Source: Alphaproteobacteria bacterium (GTDB lineage: Bacteria > Pseudomonadota > Alphaproteobacteria > Rhizobiales > Xanthobacteraceae). Taken from it: a stretch of 5,026 nt of DNA. The translations under genes and the position numbers were made by a program. The stretch covers positions 1 to 5,026 of the forward strand of contig VAZH01000515.1 in the NCBI GenBank assembly GCA_005884465.1. The letters run 5' to 3'. How positions within the stretch are numbered: position 1 is the stretch's first letter; every line of letters begins with the position of its first letter. The notes beneath the pieces were generated by a model that was given only the letters and a program-made list of their open reading frames with translations, ran no database searches and was not told the origin of the DNA. Positions 1 through 5,026 of this stretch are shown piece after piece.

Positions 1-36
1 CGATGAAAGCCAGATAGTTGGCCGCGATGCCTTCAA

Positions 37-140
37 CCGGCAAAGGCGGACAACCGGTGTTTCCGAGATTACCCGGCACCCCAAAACCGGACATGACGCG
101 GATAGCCCAATTCAGTTGAGATTGAGCCGAAACGGACATC
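37..140 (-). repeat. TGTCCG-type intergenic repeat fragment, three motif copies
   Basis: Read on the minus strand, this stretch carries three variants of TGTCCGnTTTnGG, at 124-140, 75-95 and 37-53. The shared CGGACA core (plus strand) starts at 133, 88 and 47, so the spacing is 45 and 41 bp. One minus-strand frame gives the peptide pieces DVRFG and HVRF before a stop. Such peptides are typical of spurious ORFs from a very abundant intergenic repeat in Bradyrhizobium-like genomes; that link is from memory. The same motif occurs at the other end of the window (4337-4394). The repeat may continue beyond base 1. An open frame from a minus-strand ATG at 139 to the edge overlaps it but has no ribosome binding site, so I treat the region as non-coding. 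Confidence 0.5.
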
Positions 141-279
141 GTGCGGTTGCCGTCAGCGCAGGTAGTCCAACATTCGCAGTGGACCCCAGAGATTGGGCGA
201 AAGCTTGCGGTCCCAGGTCTTTGGTCGCCGCGAAATTACGTTAACAGAGAGGATGGAAATGAAAGTTCGGCTCTTTCGT
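141..279. other. Intergenic spacer downstream of the permease gene
   Basis: I see no supportable gene here. On the minus strand just past the permease stop there is a 5-bp stem (GAAAG at 261-265 with CTTTC at 273-277, 7-nt loop). It is not followed by a T-run, so it is a poor candidate for an intrinsic terminator. The end of the operon transcript is therefore not visible, and read-through into the repeat at 37-140 is possible. Confidence 0.5.
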
Positions 280-1515
280 CTATTCGAAGCGTAAGGCCGC
301 AATCGGATCAAGCCGCGCGGCCCGATGGGCCGGATAGAGGCCAAACGAAATTCCGATGAACCCTGCAAATCCCCAAGCCAAGATGATTGCCCATGGGATG
401 ATCAGGATAGGCCAGCCAGCTTTCCATGCGATTGCGACTGCCGCGGCGGCTCCCAACACCGCACCCACAAGCCCTCCCATCAACGCCAAGATCAAGGCCT
501 CGATCAGGAATTGCCACCGGATATCGCGGCGGCTAGCTCCGACGGCCATGCGCAAACCGATTTCGCGGGTACGTTCGGTCACCGAAACCAGCATGATGTT
601 CATGATGCTGATGCCGCCGACGACCAGCGAAACCGCTGCCACCGCGATTAACAGAATGCCGAGGATCCGCACGGCAGCCCCACGTGCAATCAGAACATCC
701 GCTGGATTCTCGATCCTGAAATCGCTGGGGGCATCCCCGCGAATGCGGTGCCGCTGCCGAAGCAACGCCTCGGTCTCGCGTTCCATCTCCGACATGGCAG
801 TCGCATCCGATACCTTGATCGAGATGAAATCCAATGCCTCGCGGGTGGTACCGCGGACCGCGCCGAGCACGCGGCTTTTCGCAGTCGACAGCGGGATGAA
901 CACGACATCGTCTTGGCTGCGGCCAGCTGCGCCCAACCCCTTTTTGTCCAGCACACCAATCACGGAAAAAGGGACGTTGCCAATCCGAAACGCCTCTCCG
1001 ACTCCCGCACGCCCATCGAAGAGTTCCTCGATGATAACCGATCCCACAATCGCAACTTTGGCTCCGGACGCGATCTCGTCACCCGTAAAGGATCGGCCGT
1101 TGGCAACTTGCCATTCGCGAGCCACCAGATAGTCGCCATTAATTCCGGCCACCAGCGTCACCCAGTTCTTGTTTGCGGCCACGAGGTGCATGGAACGCGA
1201 CAACAGCGGAGCCGCGACCTGGGCATCCACCAGTTCGCGGCGGATAGCCGCGGCGTCCTCCTCGGTCAGCGTGGGCTGTGTTCCGGATTCGAGCCTCGCT
1301 CCGCCGGAATTTCGGGCTCCGGGCAAGACGAGCAGGAGGTTGGCTCCAAGCGTGCGGATCTTCTCCGAAACTTCCGCTTGTGCGCCAGCTCCGACCGATA
1401 CCATGCAAACCACAGCTGCGACGCCAACGACGATCCCAAGCACGGTCAAGGCGCTCCGCAGTTTGTTAACGCGAAGCGCTCGAGTGGCGATTCGCAAGCT
1501 CTCCAGAGGATTCAT
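280..1515 (-). CDS. MacB-type ABC transporter permease (FtsX family)
   Basis: Inner-membrane subunit of a MacAB-like tripartite efflux pump, 411 residues. One N-terminal membrane segment (about 21-43) is followed by a large periplasmic core domain (about 45-275, MacB_PCD type). A C-terminal FtsX domain has three membrane segments (about 282-307, 336-364 and 371-396). The family's conserved stretch, including SIMNIMLVSVTERTREIGLR and then AVGAS, lies at 303-328 after the second membrane segment; the usual ending YPAHRAARLDPIAALR is at 394-409. E. coli MacB carries its ATPase in the same chain; here it is encoded separately upstream. In the family this subunit does not form a channel across the inner membrane but passes ATP-driven movement to the periplasmic side (mechanotransmission). 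The ATG overlaps the ATPase stop as ATGA, with no clear Shine-Dalgarno, so translational coupling is likely. Family call secure; substrate unknown. A LolC/E-like or exporter role for another lipid or peptide substrate cannot be excluded. Confidence 0.93.
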   Translation of the reverse strand: MNPLESLRIATRALRVNKLRSALTVLGIVVGVAAVVCMVSVGAGAQAEVSEKIRTLGANLLLVLPGARNSGGARLESGTQPTLTEEDAAAIRRELVDAQVAAPLLSRSMHLVAANKNWVTLVAGINGDYLVAREWQVANGRSFTGDEIASGAKVAIVGSVIIEELFDGRAGVGEAFRIGNVPFSVIGVLDKKGLGAAGRSQDDVVFIPLSTAKSRVLGAVRGTTREALDFISIKVSDATAMSEMERETEALLRQRHRIRGDAPSDFRIENPADVLIARGAAVRILGILLIAVAAVSLVVGGISIMNIMLVSVTERTREIGLRMAVGASRRDIRWQFLIEALILALMGGLVGAVLGAAAAVAIAWKAGWPILIIPWAIILAWGFAGFIGISFGLYPAHRAARLDPIAALRFE

Positions 1516-2243
1516 CGGGGAGAATCCAAGGTGATGGCATTCAGAAGCGAACCGTTGCCTGATGCGACGGCGTCCTTGATGATTCGCCCATCGTGCAGAG
1601 TGATCTGCCGCCGCGCACGATCAGCGACTTCGGTGGCATGCGTAACCACGATGATCGTGTGACCATCGCGATGAAGGCCCTCGAACAGCGATAGAATCTG
1701 GTCGCTGGTGCTACTATCCAGTGAGCCCGTCGGTTCGTCGGCCAGGATAAGAGCGGGATCGTTCACCATCGCACGGGCAATGACAACCCGCTGCTGCTCT
1801 CCTCCCGAGAGTTGATTCGGCCAATGATGACTGCGGTCGGCCAAGCCTACGCGGTCAAGCGCATCTTTGGCTGTGCGACGTCGTTCGGAGCGAGGAACGC
1901 CGGCGTAAACAAGGGGAAGTTCGACATTTTCCAGCGCGGTTGCCCGCGGCAGAAGGGCCGGCAGCTGGAATATGAAGCCGATGTCGTGGCTCCTGACCGC
2001 CGCGCGCGTGTCCGCGCTCAGCTTTGCAACTTCTCGCCCCTTGAGCGCATATTCGCCGGAATCCGGCCGCTCCAAAAGACCCAAAAGGTTCATTAAGGTC
2101 GACTTCCCCGAACCCGAGCGGCCGCGGATTGCAACAAACTCGCCGTGCTCGATCGACAGGGACACGTTTGACACCGCACGAATGATCGTCCCCCCGGAGG
2201 GATAGTGTTTTGAAATTCCAACGGTCCGGACCAGCGGCGGCAT
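1512..2243 (-). CDS. ABC transporter ATP-binding protein (MacB/LolD class)
   Basis: Cytoplasmic ATPase that powers the adjoining permease, 243 residues and complete. All motifs of an active nucleotide-binding domain are visible: Walker [10 protein letters not shown] (41-49, K48), Q-loop Q93, signature LSGGEQQRV (145-153), Walker B ALILADEP (164-171, catalytic E170), D-loop SLDS (174-177) and switch His H202. The stretch around [12 protein letters not shown] (105-116) is typical of the MacB/LolD (o228) subfamily. Small oddities are an Arg in Walker A where Pro or Ala is common, and FQLPALLPR at the Q-loop. The about 20 residues after DGR (218-220) are unconserved tail. The gene starts 15 bp after the adaptor stop with only a weak GGAT as ribosome binding site, and its stop overlaps the permease start by 4 bp. 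The cluster order adaptor-ATPase-permease is that of MacA-MacB systems with a split MacB. Confidence 0.94.
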   Translation of the reverse strand: MPPLVRTVGISKHYPSGGTIIRAVSNVSLSIEHGEFVAIRGRSGSGKSTLMNLLGLLERPDSGEYALKGREVAKLSADTRAAVRSHDIGFIFQLPALLPRATALENVELPLVYAGVPRSERRRTAKDALDRVGLADRSHHWPNQLSGGEQQRVVIARAMVNDPALILADEPTGSLDSSTSDQILSLFEGLHRDGHTIIVVTHATEVADRARRQITLHDGRIIKDAVASGNGSLLNAITLDSPR

Positions 2244-2258
2244 CGCAAAAATCCAGTT

Positions 2259-3611
2259 TCAAAATCCAAGGCGAACGCCGAAATAGCCCCCTTGCTTCTG
2301 CGAGTTGGCAGTCCCGATGATGACTTGCTGACCTTCTTCAAGCGCGCCCTCCGATAGGGCTGCGCTGGCGTCGTCGCTCGCGCCGAGCTTCACGGCAACC
2401 GGGTTCGGTCGCCCGTCGTCGCCGACCAGCCACACCGTCGCGGACGCCCTGGAGGAAGCGGCTTGGTTTACACTCTGGCGACCAGACGCAGCACCGGCGC
2501 CATCTGGCCGGAAGCGCAGCGCTTGGCTGGGAATTTTGAGAATCTCGCCGGTAATACTCACCACGATCCGAAGCTGCGCAGTCATTCCCGGCAACAGTAA
2601 AAGGTCCGGATTTGGTGCGGACACGATTGTCGTATAGGTGACGACGTTTTGCACGACCTCGGGAGCCTTGCGGATCTGCACAACCTGTCCGCTGAAGGTT
2701 CGATTCGGATATGCGTCCACTGTGAATTGAGCCGTCTGGCCCACTTTCAGCTGCCCGACATCGGCCTCGTCGATCTTCCCGTGGACCTCCATCTCACGCA
2801 GATCGTTCGCTATCTTGAATAATGTTTTGGCTTCGAGGCTGACGGCGACGGTTTGTCCTGGATTGACATCCCGCTTGATGATGATTCCATCAATCGGCGC
2901 GCGGAGCACGGTACGATTGAGATCAAGTCCCGCCTGATCGAGGGCCGCCTGCCTCTGCTCGACAACAGCCTGGGCATTCTCGAGATTGGCCTCGGCCATG
3001 TGCCTTTCTGCTTCCGCAATCGCAATGGCCTCGGCTTTCATCTGGATCTGCTCAAGGGAAGCGCGTAGGTCGGCAGCTCCAGCGTCGCGCAGTGCCCGCA
3101 CCTGACTCAAGTCCCGCTCGGTTCCGCTTCCGGTGCGTGCCAATTCGAGCTTTCGCAGGAGATCCCTCTCCAGTTCGTCTTGCCTAGCCTTATTTGCGGC
3201 CGATTGAGCCTGCGCCAGTTTCTCGGCAGTCTTCGCTCGTTCCAGCGCTGCCTTTTGCACTTCGGCAGTAGCCCTCGCCACTCTCAGGGCGGCTCTCGCT
3301 TCATTGACGCGGGCGGCAAAGATCTCCTGATCGATTTGCGCAATCGGCTGCCCAGCCGTTATGGTATCGTTGAAATTAACGAACACCTCCGCAATTCGCC
3401 CTGACAGTTGCGAGCTGACATCGACGCTTACGACTGCCTCGACCGTGCCGCTAGCCTTCACCAAAGTCGAGATGCTGCCGCGTTCGACCGCGGCGGTGAG
3501 GAAGGTCGGGACCGGGCTTTCTTGGCCATAGGTGTAGCCCAGCCCGACCATCAACGCGCAGAGCAGACCCGCCACAACGACGAAACGCATGTGGCTACCA
3601 TCCTGTCTCAA
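2259..3611 (-). CDS. MacA/HlyD-type periplasmic adaptor subunit
   Basis: Membrane fusion protein that would bridge the MacB-like permease to an outer-membrane TolC-type channel. It is 450 residues from TTG (3611) or 443 from ATG (3590). I favour the ATG: AGGA lies 10 nt before it, whereas the TTG has AAAGGG directly against it, too close to act. A signal-anchor segment (9-26) is followed by the first half of the lipoyl-like domain (about 46-95, with ASGTVEAVVSVDVSSQLSGR at 53-72). Next come a long alpha-helical hairpin rich in Ala, Glu, Gln, Lys and Arg (about 96-232), the second lipoyl half (LRAPIDGIIIKRDVNPGQTV, 236-255), a beta-barrel (about 271-350) and a membrane-proximal domain (about 354-450) with IPSQALRF. 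A Gly/Ala/Ser-rich insert at 370-391 looks disordered. It is clearly longer than E. coli MacA (about 370 residues), mainly in the hairpin and this insert. No lipobox Cys follows the first membrane segment, so it is probably anchored by that segment rather than by lipid. Confidence 0.92.
   Translation of the reverse strand: MRQDGSHMRFVVVAGLLCALMVGLGYTYGQESPVPTFLTAAVERGSISTLVKASGTVEAVVSVDVSSQLSGRIAEVFVNFNDTITAGQPIAQIDQEIFAARVNEARAALRVARATAEVQKAALERAKTAEKLAQAQSAANKARQDELERDLLRKLELARTGSGTERDLSQVRALRDAGAADLRASLEQIQMKAEAIAIAEAERHMAEANLENAQAVVEQRQAALDQAGLDLNRTVLRAPIDGIIIKRDVNPGQTVAVSLEAKTLFKIANDLREMEVHGKIDEADVGQLKVGQTAQFTVDAYPNRTFSGQVVQIRKAPEVVQNVVTYTTIVSAPNPDLLLLPGMTAQLRIVVSITGEILKIPSQALRFRPDGAGAASGRQSVNQAASSRASATVWLVGDDGRPNPVAVKLGASDDASAALSEGALEEGQQVIIGTANSQKQGGYFGVRLGF
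3588..3604 (-). promoter_or_regulatory. Ribosome binding site and preferred ATG of the adaptor gene
   Basis: Read on the minus strand, AGGA lies 10 nt upstream of the ATG at 3590-3588. The alternative TTG, seven codons upstream at 3611-3609, has its purine run AAAGGG directly adjacent, leaving no spacer. Starting at the ATG also puts the membrane segment right at the N-terminus, as expected for a signal anchor. The spacing is a little long, so this is a preference, not a proof. Confidence 0.45.
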
Positions 3612-3701
3612 CCCTTTGCCATTCTGTCCGAGGCATCAACTCACGCTTTCGGCCACTGGAGGCAAACGAGGCCCCTACGCCTAATGCCGGACACGCCCGC
3701 G

Positions 3702-4037
3702 TTACGGCACCTGTGTCGTGACCTGCAAGCAAGCAATGTCGTACTGGGAGACGGCATTGGAACTTGCTTGTCCGTTCGTCATCGTCGGTGAGGTTGCGCT
3801 TCCGGCATAGACCTGCCCCGCCTTCCCACCAGTTGGCGAGGTGCCGGCAGGTGCCGGTTCGTTGAACGGAGCGCCTGGCGATAGAGCCGCATGGCCGGGG
3901 GTTGCCAGGGTACCCGTAGTAGTCATGCCACAATTCACCCCGGCAGTGGTGCCGGGTTGTCCCGTGGCGAAGACCACCCCGGTCGACGGAAGCAGCAGGC
4001 AAGCACCGATCGTGAGAGAGGCTAACACGTGTTTCAT
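3702..4037 (-). CDS. Small exported protein of unknown function
   Basis: A 111-residue protein with a clear Sec signal peptide: MKH, a hydrophobic core (about 4-22) and a probable cleavage after VFA at residue 24. The mature part (about 87 residues) is rich in Gly, Thr, Ala, Pro and Ser, has little predicted structure, and contains two cysteines (C36 and C103) that could form one disulfide in the periplasm. C12 lies inside the signal sequence and the context is not a lipobox. The tail SSNAVSQYDIACLQ (92-105) resembles the ending of small secreted proteins I recall from Bradyrhizobium and related genera, which have no known function. The start is well supported: AGGGAG lies 7 nt upstream. It is the first gene after the likely promoter at 4118-4147 and lies about 90 bp before the adaptor gene on the same strand, so co-transcription is plausible but unproven. 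It could equally be an independent gene. Confidence 0.8.
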   Translation of the reverse strand: MKHVLASLTIGACLLLPSTGVVFATGQPGTTAGVNCGMTTTGTLATPGHAALSPGAPFNEPAPAGTSPTGGKAGQVYAGSATSPTMTNGQASSNAVSQYDIACLQVTTQVP

Positions 4038-4044
4038 CTATGCA

Positions 4045-4050
4045 CTCCCT
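4045..4050 (-). promoter_or_regulatory. Ribosome binding site of the small exported protein
   Basis: Minus-strand AGGGAG, 7 nt before the ATG at 4037. It is the best Shine-Dalgarno in the window and strongly supports both this start and the reality of this small gene. Confidence 0.8.
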
Positions 4051-4117
4051 TTCAAGACTATGTTGCGCATTGGAGACAAGTTGCTCCGCCCATACCGCCC
4101 CGCATTTGAGAACGCCA

Positions 4118-4147
4118 ATTACAAATGAGTCAGTTTCTAACAAACAA
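4118..4147 (-). promoter_or_regulatory. Possible sigma70-type promoter for the exported-protein/efflux genes
   Basis: Read on the minus strand, TTGTTT (4147-4142) stands 18 nt before TGTAAT (4123-4118). The -10 matches TATAAT at five of six bases; the -35 keeps only the TTG. Transcription would start near 4110, giving an untranslated leader of about 70 nt before the ATG at 4037. The region is markedly more AT-rich than the flanking genes. A perfect 8-bp inverted repeat (AAATGAGT 4123-4130, ACTCATTT 4147-4154) overlaps both promoter elements, and the 19-bp repeats at 4129-4185 overlap the -35, which would suit control by a DNA-binding regulator. This is a consensus match only. Confidence 0.45.
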
Positions 4148-4185
4148 CTCATTTTCTGACACAGAAGTTAGTTTCCGAGTTCCAA
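4129..4185. repeat. Three imperfect 19-bp tandem repeats, operator-like
   Basis: Three adjoining 19-bp units start at 4129, 4148 and 4167: GTCAGTTTCTAACAAACAA, CTCATTTTCTGACACAGAA and GTTAGTTTCCGAGTTCCAA. Units 1 and 2 agree at 14 of 19 positions, 1 and 3 at 12, 2 and 3 at 10. The TTTC core and the AA at the end are constant. The consensus core GTCAGTTTCTGAC is itself a palindrome (GTCAG-TTT-CTGAC); arms match at 4 of 5 in unit 1, 3 of 5 in unit 2 and 2 of 5 in unit 3. The 19-bp spacing is close to two helical turns. No further unit is seen on either side. The position at and upstream of the likely -35 suggests binding sites for a dimeric regulator, but no regulator gene lies in the window. 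Confidence 0.5.
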
Positions 4186-4336
4186 ACCTCCAAGGTAGAA
4201 CGGCTGCACAGTAGGTCGGCACCACGATTCAATCTCTAAGATGAGAGGTATTGATGAGAAGGATCAACATTATTTGCCACCGCAGTTCTCGTTGGTTCTT
4301 TCAAGCCAAGTCTGCAATGTCGTCTATTGGCACTTT
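4186..4336. other. Intergenic stretch with no recognised feature
   Basis: Between the operator-like repeats and the TGTCCG-type repeat fragment I see no credible gene, RNA or terminator. A minus-strand frame from 4499 to 4236 is open here, but it starts inside the transferase gene and its peptide includes the DVRFG hallmark of repeat-derived junk ORFs. Confidence 0.5.
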
Positions 4337-4394
4337 TCGGACATGGCGTAATGTCCGACTTGAGTCCGGAATGCGCACCAAAGCGGACGTCCGC
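4337..4394. repeat. TGTCCG-type intergenic repeat fragment with hairpin and palindrome
   Basis: TCGGACAT (4337-4344) and ATGTCCGA (4351-4358) form a perfect 8-bp stem with a 6-nt loop. GCGGACGTCCGC (4383-4394) is a perfect 12-bp palindrome, and on the minus strand it runs into GTCCGCTTTGG, the motif also seen three times at 37-140. The minus-strand translation here contains SADVRFG and PCPKSANRRH, the style of spurious peptides produced by a widespread Bradyrhizobium-type intergenic repeat (from memory). The hairpin is not followed by a T-run on either strand, so it is not a standard terminator, although it lies about 70 bp past the transferase stop and could protect or end that transcript. 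Confidence 0.5.
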
Positions 4395-4428
4395 CGACCA
4401 CTCTGAATTTATGGGTTCACGCCCTGCC

Positions 4429-5026
4429 CTACACCTGATGTCCCGGCGATTTGCGCGCCATGCCGTCGAAGGCGTCGAGCAGTGTTTCGCGCCATGCATG
4501 GACCGGGTCGCCCTCGGCGAGCAATTTGAACGGGCTGACGACGCGCGCCCACTGGAATGCGCCGAACACGATGTAGTCGGCGTAGTTCGGTTTTTCGCCG
4601 CCGAGATAGGCTTGCGTTTTCAAGGTCAGCCGCATCGGCTCGAGCGTCCGGCGAAAGCCCTCGACGGATTTTTCGCGTCCGGCCACGACTTCTTCCAGCG
4701 GCTTGCCGAAGCGCGCCTCGCGCGTTTTTCGGAAATAGACCGCGTCGACCGGCTTCAGGTTTCCGGGAATATCCGCGACGATCAGCGGGAACATGCCGCC
4801 GATCACGGCGACGTCGCCCCACCAGTTCAGCATCCGGCCCATGGCGCGGCCGCCCTCCCCGCCGAACAGCGACGGCCGGTCCGGATAGGTATCCTCCAGA
4901 TAGTTCGCGATCGCCCAGGAATCGGCGACCGAGGTGTTGCCATCGATCAGCACCGGCACCTTTTCGGAATTGTGCGGGGCGATCGCTTCCTTCTCGGTAA
5001 AGCACCAGGGAATCGACTCGGCTGAC
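4429..5026 (-). CDS. Glutathione S-transferase family protein (partial, N-terminus missing)
   Basis: The C-terminal 198 codons of a cytosolic glutathione S-transferase-like protein; the frame is open to the right edge, so roughly the first 30 residues are outside the window. The visible part starts in the thioredoxin-fold domain. It has ESIPWCFTEKEAIA, then KVPVLIDG with the conserved cis-Pro site that places glutathione (VPV at residues 23-25 of the fragment), then ADSWAIANYLEDTYPDRPSLF (34-54), where the Asp-Ser pair is the usual contact with the glutathione gamma-glutamyl group. The all-helical C-terminal domain follows, with the late motif PNYADYIVFGAFQW. The style recalls rhizobial GSTs near the beta-etherase (LigE/LigF) branch, but the catalytic residue lies in the missing part, so substrate and activity are open. 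The internal GTG at 4959 is not the start. It ends in TAG at 4429. More than 390 bp separates it from the next gene, so it is not part of the efflux operon. Confidence 0.88.
   Translation of the reverse strand, partial: SAESIPWCFTEKEAIAPHNSEKVPVLIDGNTSVADSWAIANYLEDTYPDRPSLFGGEGGRAMGRMLNWWGDVAVIGGMFPLIVADIPGNLKPVDAVYFRKTREARFGKPLEEVVAGREKSVEGFRRTLEPMRLTLKTQAYLGGEKPNYADYIVFGAFQWARVVSPFKLLAEGDPVHAWRETLLDAFDGMARKSPGHQV

Noticed and set aside
1..139. Open minus-strand frame beginning MSVSAQSQLNWAIRV and running off the left edge.
   Set aside because: There is no ribosome binding site, I recognise no similarity, and it lies wholly within the TGTCCG-type repeats, which are known to leave spurious open frames. 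It could only be rescued by sequence to the left of the window.
2..244. Open plus-strand frame entering from the left edge and ending in TAA at 242-244.
   Set aside because: Its composition looks like a shadow (Arg-rich, no recognisable motif), and it overlaps the repeat fragment; there is no independent support.
261..277. GAAAG/CTTTC stem after the permease stop as a terminator.
   Set aside because: The stem is only 5 bp, AT-rich and without a following T-run.
259..294. Tiny plus-strand ORF of 11 codons with a GAGAGGA-like sequence upstream.
   Set aside because: It is antisense to the end of the permease gene, too short to judge, and probably a chance match.
356..1662. Long plus-strand open frames opposite the permease and ATPase genes (258 and 304 codons).
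   Set aside because: They are antisense shadows of GC-rich coding sequence; the minus-strand products carry complete family motifs and the plus-strand translations carry none.
3595..4152. Minus-strand frame of 185 codons overlapping the small exported protein.
   Set aside because: It is in a different frame from a gene that has a signal peptide and a strong ribosome binding site; its own translation lacks any recognisable feature and runs into the adaptor start.
4236..4499. Minus-strand ORF of 87 codons containing SADVRFG.
   Set aside because: It starts inside the transferase gene, and its peptide has the character of repeat-derived spurious ORFs; it is useful only as a marker of the repeat.
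4327..5025. Plus-strand open frame of 232 codons opposite the transferase gene.
   Set aside because: It is an antisense shadow; the minus strand encodes a recognisable glutathione S-transferase fold.

Overview
The window looks like a chromosomal segment of an alphaproteobacterium of the Bradyrhizobium / Nitrobacteraceae type. Three things suggest this: GC-rich coding sequence; a small secreted protein with an 'AVSQYDIAC' tail of a kind I recall from Bradyrhizobium-like genomes; and, at both ends, intergenic repeat fragments built on TGTCCGnTTTnGG whose spurious translations contain 'DVRFG', a hallmark of junk ORFs in those genomes. The assignment is from memory, not a search. All supported genes lie on the minus strand, so the window reads right to left.

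Right end (4429-5026): the C-terminal 198 codons of a glutathione S-transferase family protein whose N-terminus lies outside the window. Then comes about 390 bp without a gene (4038-4428). It holds a fragment of the TGTCCG repeat family with a perfect hairpin and a perfect 12-bp palindrome, followed by an AT-richer block with a likely promoter. That promoter overlaps three imperfect 19-bp tandem repeats that look like regulator sites.

Centre: this promoter would first serve a gene for a 111-residue exported protein of unknown function (3702-4037), with a strong ribosome binding site. About 90 bp later a tripartite-efflux module begins: a MacA/HlyD-type periplasmic adaptor (2259-3590 or 3611), a MacB/LolD-class ATPase (1512-2243) and a MacB-type permease (280-1515). 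The adaptor and ATPase genes are 15 bp apart, and the ATPase and permease genes overlap by 4 bp (ATGA), so these three are an operon. The ATPase and permease, fused in E. coli MacB, are separate here. The adaptor should link the inner-membrane pump to a TolC-like outer-membrane channel, but no channel gene is in the window. The substrate cannot be read from the sequence.

Left end (1-279): no convincing gene. It holds three copies of the TGTCCG-type motif spaced 41-45 bp apart.

The main points for a second look are the triple operator-like repeat, the unknown exported protein at the head of the efflux genes, and the repeat fragments bracketing the locus. I found no CRISPR array, tRNA, rRNA, transposase or phage gene.
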